A stretch of DNA of 64,000 bases from Isoetes taiwanensis (lineage: Eukaryota; Streptophyta; Lycopodiopsida; Isoetales; Isoetaceae): assembly GCA_021234155.1 (NCBI GenBank), contig JAJEKV010000113.1, forward strand, positions 744,001 to 808,000. Direction: 5' to 3'. This document shows positions 32,431 to 44,339 of the stretch, one piece after another. Below the pieces are notes generated by a model, which saw nothing but the letters and a program-made list of their open reading frames with translations, did no database searches and was not told the origin of the DNA. Within the stretch, counting starts at the first letter, position 1, and the number at the start of each line of letters is the position of its first letter. The position numbers were made by a program, and so were the translations under genes.

Positions 32431-33628
32431 GTGGCAAATGACATGGAAGACTTTTTGAATAATTTGGCACGATGGTGTGATATCGAGTAGTGATAGAATG
32501 TTTTTGGGGCTAAACACCTGCCTAGACTTGCCACATATTTAATTGAGTTTAGCCATAGTGTGATTTCTGCGTTAGCCATGCCCGATGAAGAAAAGGACAG
32601 ATGAAAACTTCTATGGCTTCCCATGCTCCGCTGAAGATGTAAGATGTTTGAGATTTTTGCTTGTTTCCGTCTGATTCTAAAAGCTTCACAAGTTGGGGCG
32701 GAATTGTCAAAGCATTGTTCTCGACTGCAAGAACTGATGATGTCGGCATTAAGAAATCGACTCCAAAAGCCTGATTCAAAGATCAACAGGGTAGAATTTG
32801 AAGGCAAATAAGGGAGGTGGAGCACCAATGGTGCACCACCCACCGATGGCACAAACGGCTTAGCGAACGTGGCTAGGGTTTCAGTCCACGTGGACGCCCA
32901 ATATAAGCAAGAAACTGCCCTAATGGCGATCTTTTTTTTCCCTCTGTTTTCTAAGCTGCTCCTTCGATGGCGCAGCATCTGTCCGCCATGGCCAGCCTTC
33001 CGACATGCAAGAATGCATGGTTTTTTCTTTATGGAGCAAGATTCTGCCCTGATGGTGCTCCGTCTGGTTCTACACCATTGTATTTTTCTTGCTTGCACAT
33101 TCATTATTTCCATAGTTCCAGCCATGGCTTTTTGAATTATGGCCTCAACAAACATTCGTGGCAGGTTGTTGGGCATTTTAGAGGGAAAAGTTCACATTAT
33201 TTGCTGGATTCTTGAGTTGGCACAGATCCGTCCCTTCCTTTGGAGGATTCATGAATTGGCTGCACTATGGCCATTGATTTCTTCCCTTTATCCTCGGTGA
33301 TCTAGCTATATATATGAGCAGCCTGTTCTTGGAGTTTCATACGAATCCTAGGCCTATTCTCAGAGCAGAGCTGCTTGTTCATGGGATAACATTCTGATTG
33401 GCTCTTGTTCACAGAAAAGGTGAGTCTTTTCCCATTTCTTTCTTTGTTTTTGCTTTGCAGGATGGATTGATTTACTAATCTTACATCTTGTGTTTTGTTT
33501 AGGTCATCCATACAAGTGGTTCTTTGCCTCCTTCACTTATTCCTTCATCTATCTTCTCTTTTCTTATTCCTTTGCTGCCTTCCTTTATTTTCCTGTCTAG
33601 TTTTTTTCTCTGCAATTACCATGAATTT
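32431..33628. other. Flank between Copia element and transposase gene
   Basis: No domain recognised. A palindromic word GGTGGAGCACCAATGGTGCACCACC lies near 32816. Near 33415-33502, GTGAG donor-like and TTTGCAG or TTTAG acceptor-like sites could form a 5' leader intron of the downstream transposase gene. Confidence 0.4.
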
Positions 33629-33641
33629 AAGAGGCAAATGT

Positions 33642-35738
33642 GAGTTGTTGCCCCTTCACCTGATGCTCTTGTAGCTGATTCAACTATCATCAAGCAAAAG
33701 AGAACTCCCAAAACTCGTCCAATCATTCTGAAATCTGCAAACACAGACTTGCCTGTTGGAAAGAAAAGAGTGAGGAATTCCACTAGAGGGTCTTGGACTA
33801 TGGAGAGTCTGCAAGAGGCCATTGAATCCATTGAGTCTGGGATTTTCAGCATAAGAAAGGCAGCCAAACACTTTGGCATTCCTCAGACCACTGTCAGAAA
33901 CCATTTGTATGGATTGAGCCAAAGCAAATTTGGTGCTATTCCAAAAGCACTAACGAAGGATGAAGAACAATATCTTGTGGATTGGTGCTTTAAGCTCTGT
34001 TCTGAGGGTAGGGCAATTACCCTAGGAATACTTAGGCAGAAGGTTGCAGAAATGACAATTAATAGGCATACTTCTTTTAAAGATGGTCTTCCAGGACCTA
34101 AATGGTGGCAAGGCTTTAAGAGGAGGCATCCTCAAGTGGTTTTAAGGTCTTCTCAATGTGTGGACATGTCTAGAGTGAAGGCAGTTACAACATCAAACTT
34201 GTCTAATTTTTATTCCACTTTGCAATCTGTTTATGATAAGCTTAATGTGGATGCTTCTCGTGTGTGGAATTGTGATGAGACAGGTGTGCAGGCTGGAAAC
34301 AGGACATCTATGAGGGTCATTGCACGGAAAGGAATGAGAAATGTGAGTGAAACAATACCTACAAATCGGGAATGGCTTAGTGTTTTATCTGCGTGAATGC
34401 GCAGGGAGGTAAATTACCTAATTTGTATGTATTTAAAGGAAAAAGAATGAGGGATTCAGATTTGTTACTTGGCTGTGAGCCTGGGGCTGTGATGTCTTTT
34501 CAAAAAAAGGCTTGGATAACTGATGTATTATTTAATGCATGGATAGATCATTTCAGATCAACTGTACCTGGTGGAATAAGTGAGGATAGACCTCATCTTT
34601 TGATTTGTGATGGACATGGATCTCATGTCACAACTGAAACAATTCAGAAGGCCAAAGGATTTGGACTTCACATTTTGCAGTTACCTCCTCACACTTCACA
34701 TAGGCTGCAACCATTGGACGTTGCATGCTTTTCTTCATTTAAATATCATTTCAGGAATTACAGATCTCAATTCATGCATAAGCACATGGATGATAAGGAG
34801 AAGAAGGAGCCCAGCAAAGAAGATTTGGCTAGCATTGTTTCAGATTCCTTGCAGTTGGCTTTGTCTCCTTCAAACATTCAATCTGGTTTTTCTAAAACAG
34901 GTATATGGCCCTTTAATTCCACTGCTGTTACTCCTGAACCTTTGGCTGAACAGTTGGAAGCAGAGTTGAGTGTTCCACAAACACAGCAGCAGTCTGAACC
35001 TGCAGCAGGTCCATCAGTACAAGAAAATTATGATGATGAACAGGTAAATGCTAATGTAAATGCAAATGGAAATGATTCTGGCCTTGTAGCATTGGCTCTA
35101 GCAGCTGAAAATCCAAATTCTTCACCACAACTCCCTTCTGAACTTGCTGCAAATTCTTGTCCTTCACCTCAGATCCATCCTGGACTTGTTTGCATCATGC
35201 ACGACCAAGCAATAGTGAGTGCTCAACCACGGCTGAACTCCGCAAAGCAGAAGTGCAAGCGAAACATGCACCTGCAGCTAAACAAAAGAGAAGGGGAAGA
35301 TTGCCTCCAGGTCTTGTGGGCAAACTTTATGTATCTTCAGATGAGGTTCTTCAAGCTAGGTTGCAGCATCAAAGGCAGATGGAGGAGGCAGCACGAATTA
35401 GGCAACAAAAGTTGGAAGAAAAGAAAGAGTTACAAGAAAAAAGGAAAAAGGCTAAGGAAATTGAGAAAGAAAGGAAAGAAAATGCTAGGAAGGAAAGGGA
35501 AGAAAAGAAAAAGGCACTTGGACATGAAAAAAAGGCCAAGAGAAAGAGAATAGTAATTGAGGATAGTTCAGATGATGAAGAGATTGTTGTGATGGAGTTA
35601 GCAAAAGAAAGATCTAAGACTAGGAGAACTAGAATTAATACTTGTGATGCACTTAACTTAGAAGTTAATATTCCTATTGAAAATGCAGATTTGGTAGATC
35701 TTGTAGATCAAGATGACATATTCCAAGATACAAAATGA
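33642..35738 (+). pseudogene. pogo/Tigger-type DDE_1 transposase, two frameshifts
   Basis: This would cut and paste its own element. Frame 1 (33642-34396) has a psq-type helix-turn-helix, LQEAIESIESGIFSIRKAAK then FGIPQTTVRNHLYG, followed by a CENP-B-type domain ending GLPGPKWWQGFKRRHP. The first catalytic Asp is in VWNCDETGV near 34270. A frameshift near 34393 moves coding to the next frame, with LLICDGHGSH (second Asp, about 34606) and RLQPLDVACF (third Asp, 35 residues later) and the family's GIWPFN motif near 34905. A second shift near 35210-35240 leads to a Lys/Glu-rich coiled-coil tail (GKLYVSSDEVLQARLQHQRQ) ending at 35738. All three catalytic Asp residues are kept; only frame breaks spoil it. 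No upstream ATG is clear; a spliced first exon is possible. Terminal repeats were not resolved. Confidence 0.9.
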
Positions 35739-36420
35739 CGTTTTTCAGATACTCACATTGGTCAGTAAGAGTGTAGAGGTTTCAAAATGCGAAAAATGAT
35801 TCCAAAGAAGAAGACACTTTAAAGAAGACAAAGACACTTGATGATGTCTACAGGAAAGAAGCTTATGACAAAGTTGAGAGAGTTAGGGATTTGAAAGGCC
35901 TGCAACATTTGTTTTTGCAATGCAATGTCTCTTGTTTAATCTAAATTTCAGAATTCAATATCATATTCTTTGTCTTAGTCTTCTTTCATTGTACGTTGTA
36001 ATTCTATACATTAATAGCTACTGATTTTATTGCATTGCAAATTTGTTGTAGCATGGACATGGTGTAACTTTTGATTCAATGCTGAATAAACTGTACACAA
36101 CAGTTAGTACATCTTGGATCATTTCATTCCTCATTATTTTTGTTGTTAAGTTGGGCTGATAATGGCACCAATAGTGGTTTCACTATTGATCCCATTATCG
36201 TCCCCGCGCTTATTTTGATTTGTTTGTTGTTTGGCATGTTTGTAGGTGGAATGAATGGTTGCCAGCTTTGTGCTGGTCTATGGTTCAATTCCATAGCTTA
36301 ATTCCATTTGCAGGGGTATGATTTAGGAGCGTAGGGGCTGATGTAGGAGCAAAGGGGTCTGATGCGGGGAGCAACAAGGTTATTTGGGTCACTAGTATCG
36401 GAAATTTTGAAGACCATGTA
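35739..36420. other. 3' flank of transposase, no gene
   Basis: AT-rich. A palindrome-like stretch GGCACCAATAGTGG...CCACTATTGATCCC-type words near 36164-36200 could be part of an element end, but I could not pair it with the other side. Confidence 0.35.
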
Positions 36421-36439
36421 AAGTAGTTCATAGAATGTT

Positions 36440-36560
36440 TGAAGTAACGAAGATGTCTATTGCAGGTAATTGAGATATCCGTTGTATGTAATCGATATCT
36501 CCATTGTATGTAATTTACATAACCATTGTATGTATTTGACATCTCCATTGTAGGATGTGC
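36440..36560. repeat. Minisatellite, unit about 32 bp
   Basis: The unit CATTGTATGTAATTGACATCTC and variants repeats about four times (GTCTATTGCAGGTAATTGAGATATC, CGTTGTATGTAATCGATATCTC, CATTGTATGTAATTTACATAAC, CATTGTATGTATTTGACATCTC). Confidence 0.8.
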
Positions 36561-37559
36561 AGTGCGCCAACCAGCAGTTCCAAGTGATCCATTCGTGGAT
36601 AAGAATGCATTATTCGGGTCAGGCATATCACCATTTGGGAAATATTGTTCACTATTAGCAATGCACCATGCAAGAACATCCATCACCATTATGGTGTTCA
36701 AACCCCTATGTGTTTAGGCCATAATCTGGAGTAAATCTGTGCAGAAATTTTATTAGAGTTAATTTGATGATGTTCTACACATCCTAGGGGAGTTGGATGT
36801 GAAAAAAAAATTTGATTTGATCGAAACAGGTGAAAACTGGAGAAATTTTGCACTTAAGTGCACCAAAGATGCTCCACCCCCCTTAGGGTCTAGAGGCAAA
36901 GGAGGTCGGATCTGAAGGCCAACAAGGTATTCTGTGTCCACTTTGACTTTAGGGGCAGTCTGCCAAGCTGCCCTCATAATTTTGTGCAAAAAGGATATTT
37001 GACAATTTATTTTGTGGTTGTTTATCACCATAGTTGAGGCACTTACTTCGGTTCTGCATCTCCACAAGAAAGGGCAATGCATGGCAACTCGAAATTGTGT
37101 TATTTTGCATGGCAGAGATTGCATGGCTATTTTGCCCCAGCAGGGCCAGGGGCAAGCTACTTCCTCTCATGGCAGGGCCCCCTCTTCACCAAGATTTTTA
37201 GCCAAGAAGGGGCAAGGATGGATTTAACTTAGGGAAGAATGAATTTCTCCCATATTGGCGGAGCTGATGATTGTTTTGAGTTTTTTTTTGGCCAAAGGCG
37301 ATATCCATTTTCCTTCGTAGTGCAAATGTGGGTCTTGCATGGTACTACAGATTTGATCTGGTGGAGTTCTCGGGGTGCTTGAAGTCCTTTTTAGATCACG
37401 ACTCCTTTTTGATCCCGAGAAAGGTGCAAGCTTCCCGTATGGCAGGGATAGGAGAATCTTTGGATTCGGATCTGCAAGGGTTGGATCTACAGCCAAGCAT
37501 ACACTTCGATCTGCAACTGCAGCGATGTGCTCTGCACTGGAACTAGAGGCAAAATTCTG

Positions 37560-37840
37560 GGAGTTGCTATGGACAAAACCAAGAAATATGATCCCTTTAT
37601 TAAACAAAAGGCACAAGAGGCGTTATCCTCATATGATCTTAGAAGCGAAAACCTTTGTAAACACAGCAAGATTATTATTTCCTAATCTTGATGGTGTGGA
37701 GCAGATGCTAGCAGTAGTTGATGTGCACATGGCTACGCAGCTAAAAATCAGAGGAAATGAGATGCATTGAATTGCAATTTTACAGGTTGATCCTTCTGCA
37801 GATGATACCACAATAAAGCCACAACACAGGAAGCTTGGAC
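37560..37840 (+). pseudogene. J-domain (DnaJ) protein fragment, plant DnaJ/DUF3444-like N-terminus
   Basis: The frame shows ARLLFPNLDGVEQMLAVVDV then VDPSADDTTIKPQHRKLG, which is the characteristic start of plant J-proteins in which a short helical region (NLxxxxQMLAVxDV) precedes the J-domain (WYGILxVxPxADxxxIKKQYRKLA). The conserved Trp codon before the J-domain is now TGA (37768-37770), and the HPD tripeptide required to stimulate Hsp70 is absent because coding decays after RKLG. It is a dead fragment. It sits about 70 bases before the orphan domain at 37900-38390. Confidence 0.72.
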
Positions 37841-37899
37841 ACACGAAGTTGCATTGGGGCTTGTTGAAGAAGCTTAAGCACATGCTGCATTGGAGCTTA

Positions 37900-38390
37900 T
37901 TGCAGAAGCCTTACGAATCGCCCTCAAGTTTGCAATTCTGTACAAAATGCTTATTGATAAATTGGGATTTTTGTCCCAATAAAACACACAAAGAATGGAA
38001 ATTAGTTGTCATTGAGCGTACTGCACGTCATATGATCTTAGCAGCCAGCTCGTAGTTGGTGATGTTTTTGCAGTTGTTGCCCCAACAAACAACTATGAGA
38101 ATGTTGAATTCTATCTTGTTCTATGTACAAAGACAAGAATGCTGAAGTTTGTAGATCAGCATGGGCAGAAATTTGCCATTGGGGATGCGGTCATCGAAGG
38201 TAATTACTATGAGAAGCTGCACAACTCAAAAAAAGGCTACAAATATTGTCCAGTAAAGCCATTGTGTTTGTGGAGCAAGTTGCAAGAATTAAAATTCATA
38301 TGTCTATTGGCAAACACAGTGTCAAAGGTTGTGATACGGTTTATACTCTCGAAGAAGAAGAAAAGAATGAATACTTGAGAATCTCTTCGA
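37900..38390 (+). pseudogene. Degenerate second copy of the orphan CxnCPN / GDVFAVVAP domain
   Basis: Blocks found in order are FCTKCLLINWDFCPN (near 37940), VVGDVFAVVAPTNNYENVEF, FYLVLCTKTR, DQHGQKFAIGDAVIEGNYYE, then after a frameshift near 38250 KAIVFVEQVARIKIHMSIGK and VYTLEEEEKNEYL. Each block corresponds to the minus-strand ORF at 15444-16061. This copy has an extra CxxC pair (CTKC) preserved. The function is unknown to me. Copies on both strands 22 kb apart point to a repeated, probably mobile, gene family. Confidence 0.65.
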
Positions 38391-39000
38391 TCTTTTGTAA
38401 AAGATTCATCATGATGTGATTAACAATTCGGTTGTACTATAGAATAATTACAATTCGGTTGTACTCTAGAAATGGTACTGGATCCCTACATTGTTTCCTT
38501 TTTTATTTAATACATTTATCAGATTCTCTTACTCATCATTATTGTCTACTTTGTTACACAGAAATGAAAGTTAATTGTGCAGCAACTTGCTATTGCTTAT
38601 GTCAGATGATGCTGAGAGATAGATCTTAGCTGGGTAATGCGTTTACTGCTAGGTGCAGTACTTAAGCAAATAGAAGTTTGACTAAGCAGTGTAGAACAAC
38701 ATCCTGGTCAAGTTAATTAGAACTACGTTCTGGATTGCATCTTCATGGCTTAAACGTATTCAGCTATGCTAGGGTTTAGAGTGGGTTTGTCTTACTAGAT
38801 CAATTTGACATATCTCAGAGGTTTAAAGTAGGGTCTGATAACCATCTTTGACCTGATGTAACTTAAGCAGGTTGAGCTTTAGTTTTTTCATGAAGAATAT
38901 GGCAAATCTGATCCTACTTGTTCAGCTCAAAGTTCAAATTGGCAATGACAGAAATTTAAAGCAATATCTGTATTAAAAATATCTGGTGAATATTGTGTTA
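38391..39000. other. Intergenic, nothing seen
   Basis: AT-rich. A two-copy word ACAATTCGGTTGTACT(A/C)TAGAA occurs near 38425 and 38451. Confidence 0.45.
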
Positions 39001-39115
39001 AAAACAAAGTTAAACCTTGAGGATCAAATGAGGAAGAAATATTGCATGCAAGTATAAAACAAAGTTAAATCTTGAGGATCAAATGACAAAGAAATATTGC
39101 ATGCAAGTATAAAAG
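39001..39115. repeat. Tandem duplication, 55-bp unit x2
   Basis: CAAAGTTAAA(C/T)CTTGAGG... through TTGCATGCAAGTATAAAA appears at about 39005 and 39060, with three or so mismatches. Confidence 0.9.
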
Positions 39116-39327
39116 GGTAAAACACTGCATGTAAGAAACTGTATTATATTATCAAAATGGATCAAAGAGTTTACATAAAACGGATCATAACTAACTCATG
39201 AAAGAGCTTACAGAAAACAATTTACTTAGAAAATACTTTGTAGCTTTACATCATCATTTACACCAAAAGTTATCCATACATAGCCGAGAAAATAAGAAGA
39301 TTTTAGATAGATCTACCCGAGATCCTA

Positions 39328-39611
39328 TTAAACGACATCCGAAGAACGAAGGCAAGGCATCATCAGCTGAACATGAAGGTCATTGCCATCAGCTTCTATG
39401 TGCATCTCCAGAAGGTGTTCGTCAGTTGCATGCACACGGTCTATCCACTGCTGGACCTTAGATGAGACTGCAGCTTCTTTTCTCTGCAGCTGATTCACCT
39501 CCAGACGAGAATTTGGCCACAATCTTCCATTTCGTGCCCAGATGGCAGTGGCTGGAAGCAACGGACTCCTCCATGGAGGCCTTGGCGGTGATTTTGAACC
39601 TCGCCATAATA
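39328..39611 (-). CDS. Possible hypothetical exon
   Basis: An acceptor-like TTTCATTTTCACAG (minus strand, near 39615) is followed by coding-like sequence in one frame ending VQQWIDRVHATDEHLLEMHI, then EADGNDLHVQLMMPCLRSSD. Composition looks protein-like, but the first half reads better in another frame (ATGGCGAGGTTC...). I recognise no family. It could be a decayed small gene. Confidence 0.22.
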
Positions 39612-39779
39612 CTGTGAAAATGAAAGAGTGATCGATTGAATCTAGTATCTCAATAGGAACTCTGCTGCATGCATAATTAAATGCAGGCCTCAAAAGTCGA
39701 GCCCAACAATAAGTAACTTTTTATAACAATCAAATGTTCTATATGGGGTACCAGGTATTACCATATCCATGTTTATAAG

Positions 39780-41215
39780 AGACTCAAACTTGATGATAGA
39801 TCATTGATAACATATCTAGTAGGTTATGACGAACATTCAAAAGGATACAAAGTATATGATCCTGAAAATAGAAAGGTGTTAATCAGCAGAAATGTTGAAT
39901 TTGTTGAGAAGGAATTATACGAGCTAAGGGGAACAAATGCTGAACTCAAACAAGAGGATAAGACAAAACTCATTGTTGAGGAAGAATAAAAGGAGACAGG
40001 AGTTTTATTAGGATTACTAGAAAATGATAATGTTGAAAGTGATAATGAGAATGTGGAAGACGAATTGCAGACAGAAAACAATAAGAATCCATGGAATAAT
40101 CATGAAAAATCCATTGTACCTCCCTTAACAATGCCTAAGAAAAGAAAGACAGAAGGGGAAAGGCTGACAGATGAGCTACACATGGATATTGAAAAATATA
40201 GAAGGGAGAAGGATGGCAGAAGTACTAGGTTGCACTGATGCAAAGAAAATATAACAGAGGCAGATGAAATGAACTCATTTGACAGAACTTCAACATATGA
40301 ATTGGTTGACATGCCTGATAATAAGAAATATTGTAGGAAATAAATGGGTTTACAAGCTAAAGATAAATGCAGATGGAAGTCCTAAACATAAAGCAAGACT
40401 GATGGCTCAAGGATATTCTCAGAGAAAAGGAATAGACTATGATGAGACCTACTCTCCAGTGGTAAAATTGACAAGCATTGGATTCTAACTGCCATAGCAA
40501 ATGCTTTGGATATAGAGCTACATTATATGGATGTTAGCACAACATTCGTAAATGCTGGCTTGGAGGAAGAGATTTTTATGAAACAAGCACCTGGTTATGA
40601 AGCAGGTGAAAGCAAAGTCTGGAAACTAAAGAAAGCCGTGTATGGGCTTAAACAATCACCTAAACAGTGGTACAAGTGCATAGATAATTATTTGAAAGAG
40701 CAGGGATTTACAGAGCTAAATTATGATGGAAATGTGTACATGTTCAGAGATGTGGAAAACTATGCGTAATAGGTCTATATGTGGATGATTGTGTGATGGC
40801 TGCTATAACAATACAAATATCCTAAACAAGTGTAAAGACATATTGAAAGACAAGTTTAAAATGTATGATCTAGGTGAGTTAAGACAATTTTTAGGAACTG
40901 AAGTGACAGTGACAGGGAAAAGAAGAGAATTACACTCTCTCAAGGAAATTACATTAATTCTGTAATATGAATGAATTCAACTCTGTTAAAGCTCCAATTG
41001 CGCCTGGTATGAAAATCTCAAAAAGATTATGTCCATAAACAAAGAAGGAGAAAGATAAAATGACTGAAATTCCATACAGACCATTGATAGGAAGTCTGCT
41101 ATATATAGCAAACAATACTAGACCTGACATTACATTCATTGTTAATGTTCTGAGCAGGTACAATAATGATCCTGGAAGAGGTCATTGGCAAGCAGCAAAG
41201 AAAGTTCTAAGATAG
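39780..41215 (+). mobile_element. Copia relic, integrase C-terminus to RT/RNase H, no LTRs
   Basis: Plus-strand fragments in Copia order, all broken: integrase C-terminal YLVGYDEHSKGYKVYDPENR (39804 on), RT N-terminus [20 protein letters not shown] and [17 protein letters not shown] (40340-40485), the first catalytic region LHYMDVSTTFVNAGLEEEIF, AVYGLKQSPKQWYK (40630), YVDD in LYVDDCVMAA (40775), KFKMYDLGELRQFLG and the connection YRPLIGSLLYIANNTRPD (41075). Stops and shifts occur at 39988, 40488, 40767, 40966 and 41038. Coding ends near 41213. It differs in sequence from the element at 28.7 kb, so it is another lineage. Confidence 0.88.
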
Positions 41216-41867
41216 CACTACTTTGTCATAATCCTTCATATGTAATGCAACGTCTAATAATTTTTGTTCTCCTCTAATTTCTTCCTTACAAGTTACGAGA
41301 CCATGACACGTTGCATTGATGGCATTTATTGCATTGATTTCTATTTATGAGCATTTATGGCGAAAGAAGAACGCGCGCATCTTCCTCCCCTTCTTTGTTG
41401 CAGTTAAGCTTTTTTTTTTTCGGGTCCATCCTTCTGCTTCAAAATCCTTCATTCCGTCCATGAGAATCAGGAAGAATCGTTGCTCCATAGCTTCTTCTTT
41501 CTCAATTCCTCAGAATCTCTGCCCCGTATCTGCCAAATCCGTCCAATCTGCTCCCCTAGGGAAAAAAATATAAAGAGAAAAATGGTCGAAACTGCAAGAC
41601 GACACGCCCACAATGCTCAACAGAATGCTACTATCGCTGGGTCGTTTGACCACCTTGCAACTGGAACCTGGCAGATCGTTGATCATCGGGCAGTTTGCTA
41701 AATTGGGCAAATCCGTCTACTTCAGTCTGGTAGTAGCTAAAGATTTAGGGTTCTTTGTGAGAGTATTCTGATGCATAAGCAGAACATGGACGATTTCAAA
41801 TGTTTCAGCAGCGAAGCAGCAAGTAATTTTCCGAGTGAAATCTTACTTGCTAAAGTTGAAGCTTCTG
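41216..41867. other. Interval with a short ORF, no assignable gene
   Basis: Between two transposon relics. The segment ACGAGACCATGACACGTTGCATTGATGGCATTTAT near 41295 resembles 53385-53425 (GGAATGACACGTTGCGATTTAGGCATTTAT), so a dispersed repeat edge is likely. A frame starting MRIRKNRCSIASSFS at 41461 ends after 37 codons. Confidence 0.4.
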
Positions 41868-41872
41868 TGGCA

Positions 41873-41897
41873 AGATAATAATAATAATAATAATAAT
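41873..41897. repeat. (TAA)n microsatellite, LINE tail
   Basis: About eight ATA/TAA units on the plus strand, corresponding to (TTA)n at the 3' end of the minus-strand LINE. Confidence 0.9.
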
Positions 41898-41953
41898 ATA
41901 TTTCTAAGCTCGTAAGGGCCTTGAAGGCCATAGAGCCAAAATTGTACAAGGAT

Positions 41954-42728
41954 TTATGAACTCACTGTTTTCAACAAAATGAATCTAAAATCTTCTATTT
42001 CTTTTATATACACACCTACTTGATTTATATCCATAGTAGAGTCAAAAAGCGATCTGAAGTTGTCTATCCGCAACCCAAATCTCAATCTGAAATCACTATA
42101 GACAGGACATGTCGCGAAAACATGGTCCTCATCTTCGACTGCTCCTTGGTTGCACAGTTTACATATTCTGCCTTCCAACGGAATTTTGCTCCATCCGCCT
42201 GCTTTCTATTTCTAAGTGATGAGAGCTCACTCAGATCTTGCTATCCTTTGTCTCATCCTCTTTTGCAAATTCCCTGTTAGATAGCTATGGTCACCGAGTA
42301 TGCTCGGGTTTACCTTTTCAACATAGTGGTTCAATCTGCTGCCTCTCAATTCCCAAAGCCGCTGTAATGTCTGTTGTTCTAACACAAGCCTAGCCGCCTC
42401 CTTGTCTTCGTGCCAGCCATCATCGGACCCCCATCCGCAAAGCCATGCTTTTAACATCCGCAAACCACCCTTGATGTTCGTAAACCCGCAAGGCTTGAAA
42501 TGAGAGCCCGTCATCCGCTTGTCCATTCAGCCTATTTACAAAATTAATAGTGTGATACGCAGCTTCCATCTCAAGAGGAAAAAGACCGGTTTCAGCCAAC
42601 ATGATCCGATATGGAATGGTGTTTTTAATGCCCAATTCCCGCATATAAACAACTTTTGACTGATTCGACTGTTTCCATAGCCTCTCGGAGGTACTTGGAC
42701 CCCATATTGGAGAACCATACAGAGTCAC
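41954..42728 (-). pseudogene. LINE ORF2 C-terminal region with zinc-binding motif
   Basis: GRICKLCNQGAVEDEDHVFA followed by TCPVYSDFRLRFG gives a C-x2-C...H-x4-C motif near 42170-42115, the RT-associated zinc-binding region of plant LINEs. Upstream ORFs in other frames (42227-42728) carry SPIWGPSTSERLWKQSNQSK and IKNTIPYRIMLAETGLFPLE, the conserved region after the RT thumb. Several frameshifts separate the pieces. Confidence 0.8.
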
Positions 42729-44100
42729 CGCTTACGACCAAATGGCCTTAAAGAGAAACTTCTTCATATTCCAGTCTTCCGGATAAGCTCGTGCACCCGG
42801 ATAACATGGAGAATAGAGCAGCTTTCCTCTTGTCACTCTTCTTCTAATGCATTCCTTCCATCCATAATTGCAAGCTAAATCAATTCCTAAATATTTGAAA
42901 CAATTTACCGCTTCAAGTACACGCCCATTGTAGATTAGCTCGGTCTCGCTCCTAGTCCCAAAGATCATGATCTTGGTTTTCGCAATGTTTACCTTCATTT
43001 GTTTTTCAACACAAAAGCTTTCCAAAGATGTTTAGATGCTCTTGCAAAATGCAATGTTTATTAGCCGAAAGCACTATATCATCTCATAAAGTAACAATTG
43101 GACTAAGAAAGCTCCTAGTCGTGTGTGCCAAACAAAGACCTGGAGCTGGCCATTCATCCACTCATCAATATAAATTCAATAGTGTTGGAGACAAGGGGCA
43201 GCCCCCCTGCGGACCCCAATGTTATTCTCGAATCAGAGCTATTGAGTCACGAGACAGCTTTCACCAAAACTTCATCAGATAATCGAGCAAATCAACGATC
43301 TCAAGTACTCCGCACCCCTATATCAGCCATCCTATCTCCAAGTCCCTTCCTTGGGACTGTATCAAATGCTTTAGTAAAAATCTATGAAGGTCGCATATAA
43401 AACAAAACCCTGGCTTCTTTGCTTGTTCAATCAGACTCTAAGAGTCGAGCATGATCTAATGTGTTATAGTCTCTTCTAAAACCAGCTTGAAATTTTGATC
43501 TTTTGTCATTATCATCAGCCCATGAACTTATTTTTGCTTCCAATAAGCTGCCCAACAGACTTGGTGAAAGTGGAACCAATCAAGATGGTTCTATAGTTTT
43601 GTACTTGGCTTTTATCCCCTGACTTATAGATGGGCTGTACCACTGCTCATTTTCCATGCATCCGGCAAACCCCAAAGTGAGACTCAAGTTCAAAGAAATT
43701 CGTTAGAATTCTCAAGGTTTGCTGTCCTCACCCCCATTTAAATAGCTCTATACATATCCCTTCCATGTCATGAGCTTTATTGTTATCAAGAGAGGCCAAC
43801 GCCTCTTGAACTTCTTCTTCGAGAACAAAACCACCGCATCGGTATCAATAGACATCTTATCCGCTCCATTTACTTCATAGATGTTTCTCACTAACTCAAT
43901 GAGATCATCGTTATTCAGCTTCGTGGGTATCAACTTTGCCTTGCAAGCATTTCCAAAACGCCTTTGGAGACTTCCTAAGTCCGTCTTTTCAAGCCTTCCT
44001 TTTGTTTTCATAGAACATTCGCTTCTTATTACTTAATCGTGATTTATACCATTTAGGCTTCCCCGATACATCCCGGTGGCGGCAATTTCTTGCATTTTGG
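42729..44100 (-). pseudogene. LINE reverse transcriptase, degenerate
   Basis: The catalytic box survives as DDIVLSANKHCILQEHL near 43085-43035, with the residues before DD replaced by a stop. It is followed by VNIAKTKIMIFGTRSETELI and AVNCFKYLGIDLACNYGW (42960-42850), the thumb region. Upstream, near 43850-43750, coding for the EE(V)...(L)DNNKAHDMEG-type RT start can be seen across frames. Multiple stops make it inactive. Confidence 0.8.
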
Positions 44101-44339
44101 CAATCTACATCCCACCATGCATTGTTTGGTCTCCCCGGTTTATGTTTCTTTGTCCAACCAAAGACTTGGTGGGTCGCTTGAAGCATGTTCTCGTGTGAAC
44201 TGAGATACCCGATCATGAAATTCGCATCCGGATCAATATGTGCCATCAATTCCTCAACTTTCCTCTTGTATTTGGCATGATATAAGTAGTCTACTTTCAA
44301 CCTGGGTTGGAAAGAAGAATTCTCTTGTTTCCGCCTCCT

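Noticed and set aside
32427-33176. 249-codon minus-strand ORF between the Copia element and the transposase
   Set aside because: No motif; composition looks like chance, and it overlaps several equally long frames.
34380-34410. A short intron explaining the transposase frame change
   Set aside because: GT and AG here are too close for a plant intron; a one-base shift fits the conserved protein on both sides.
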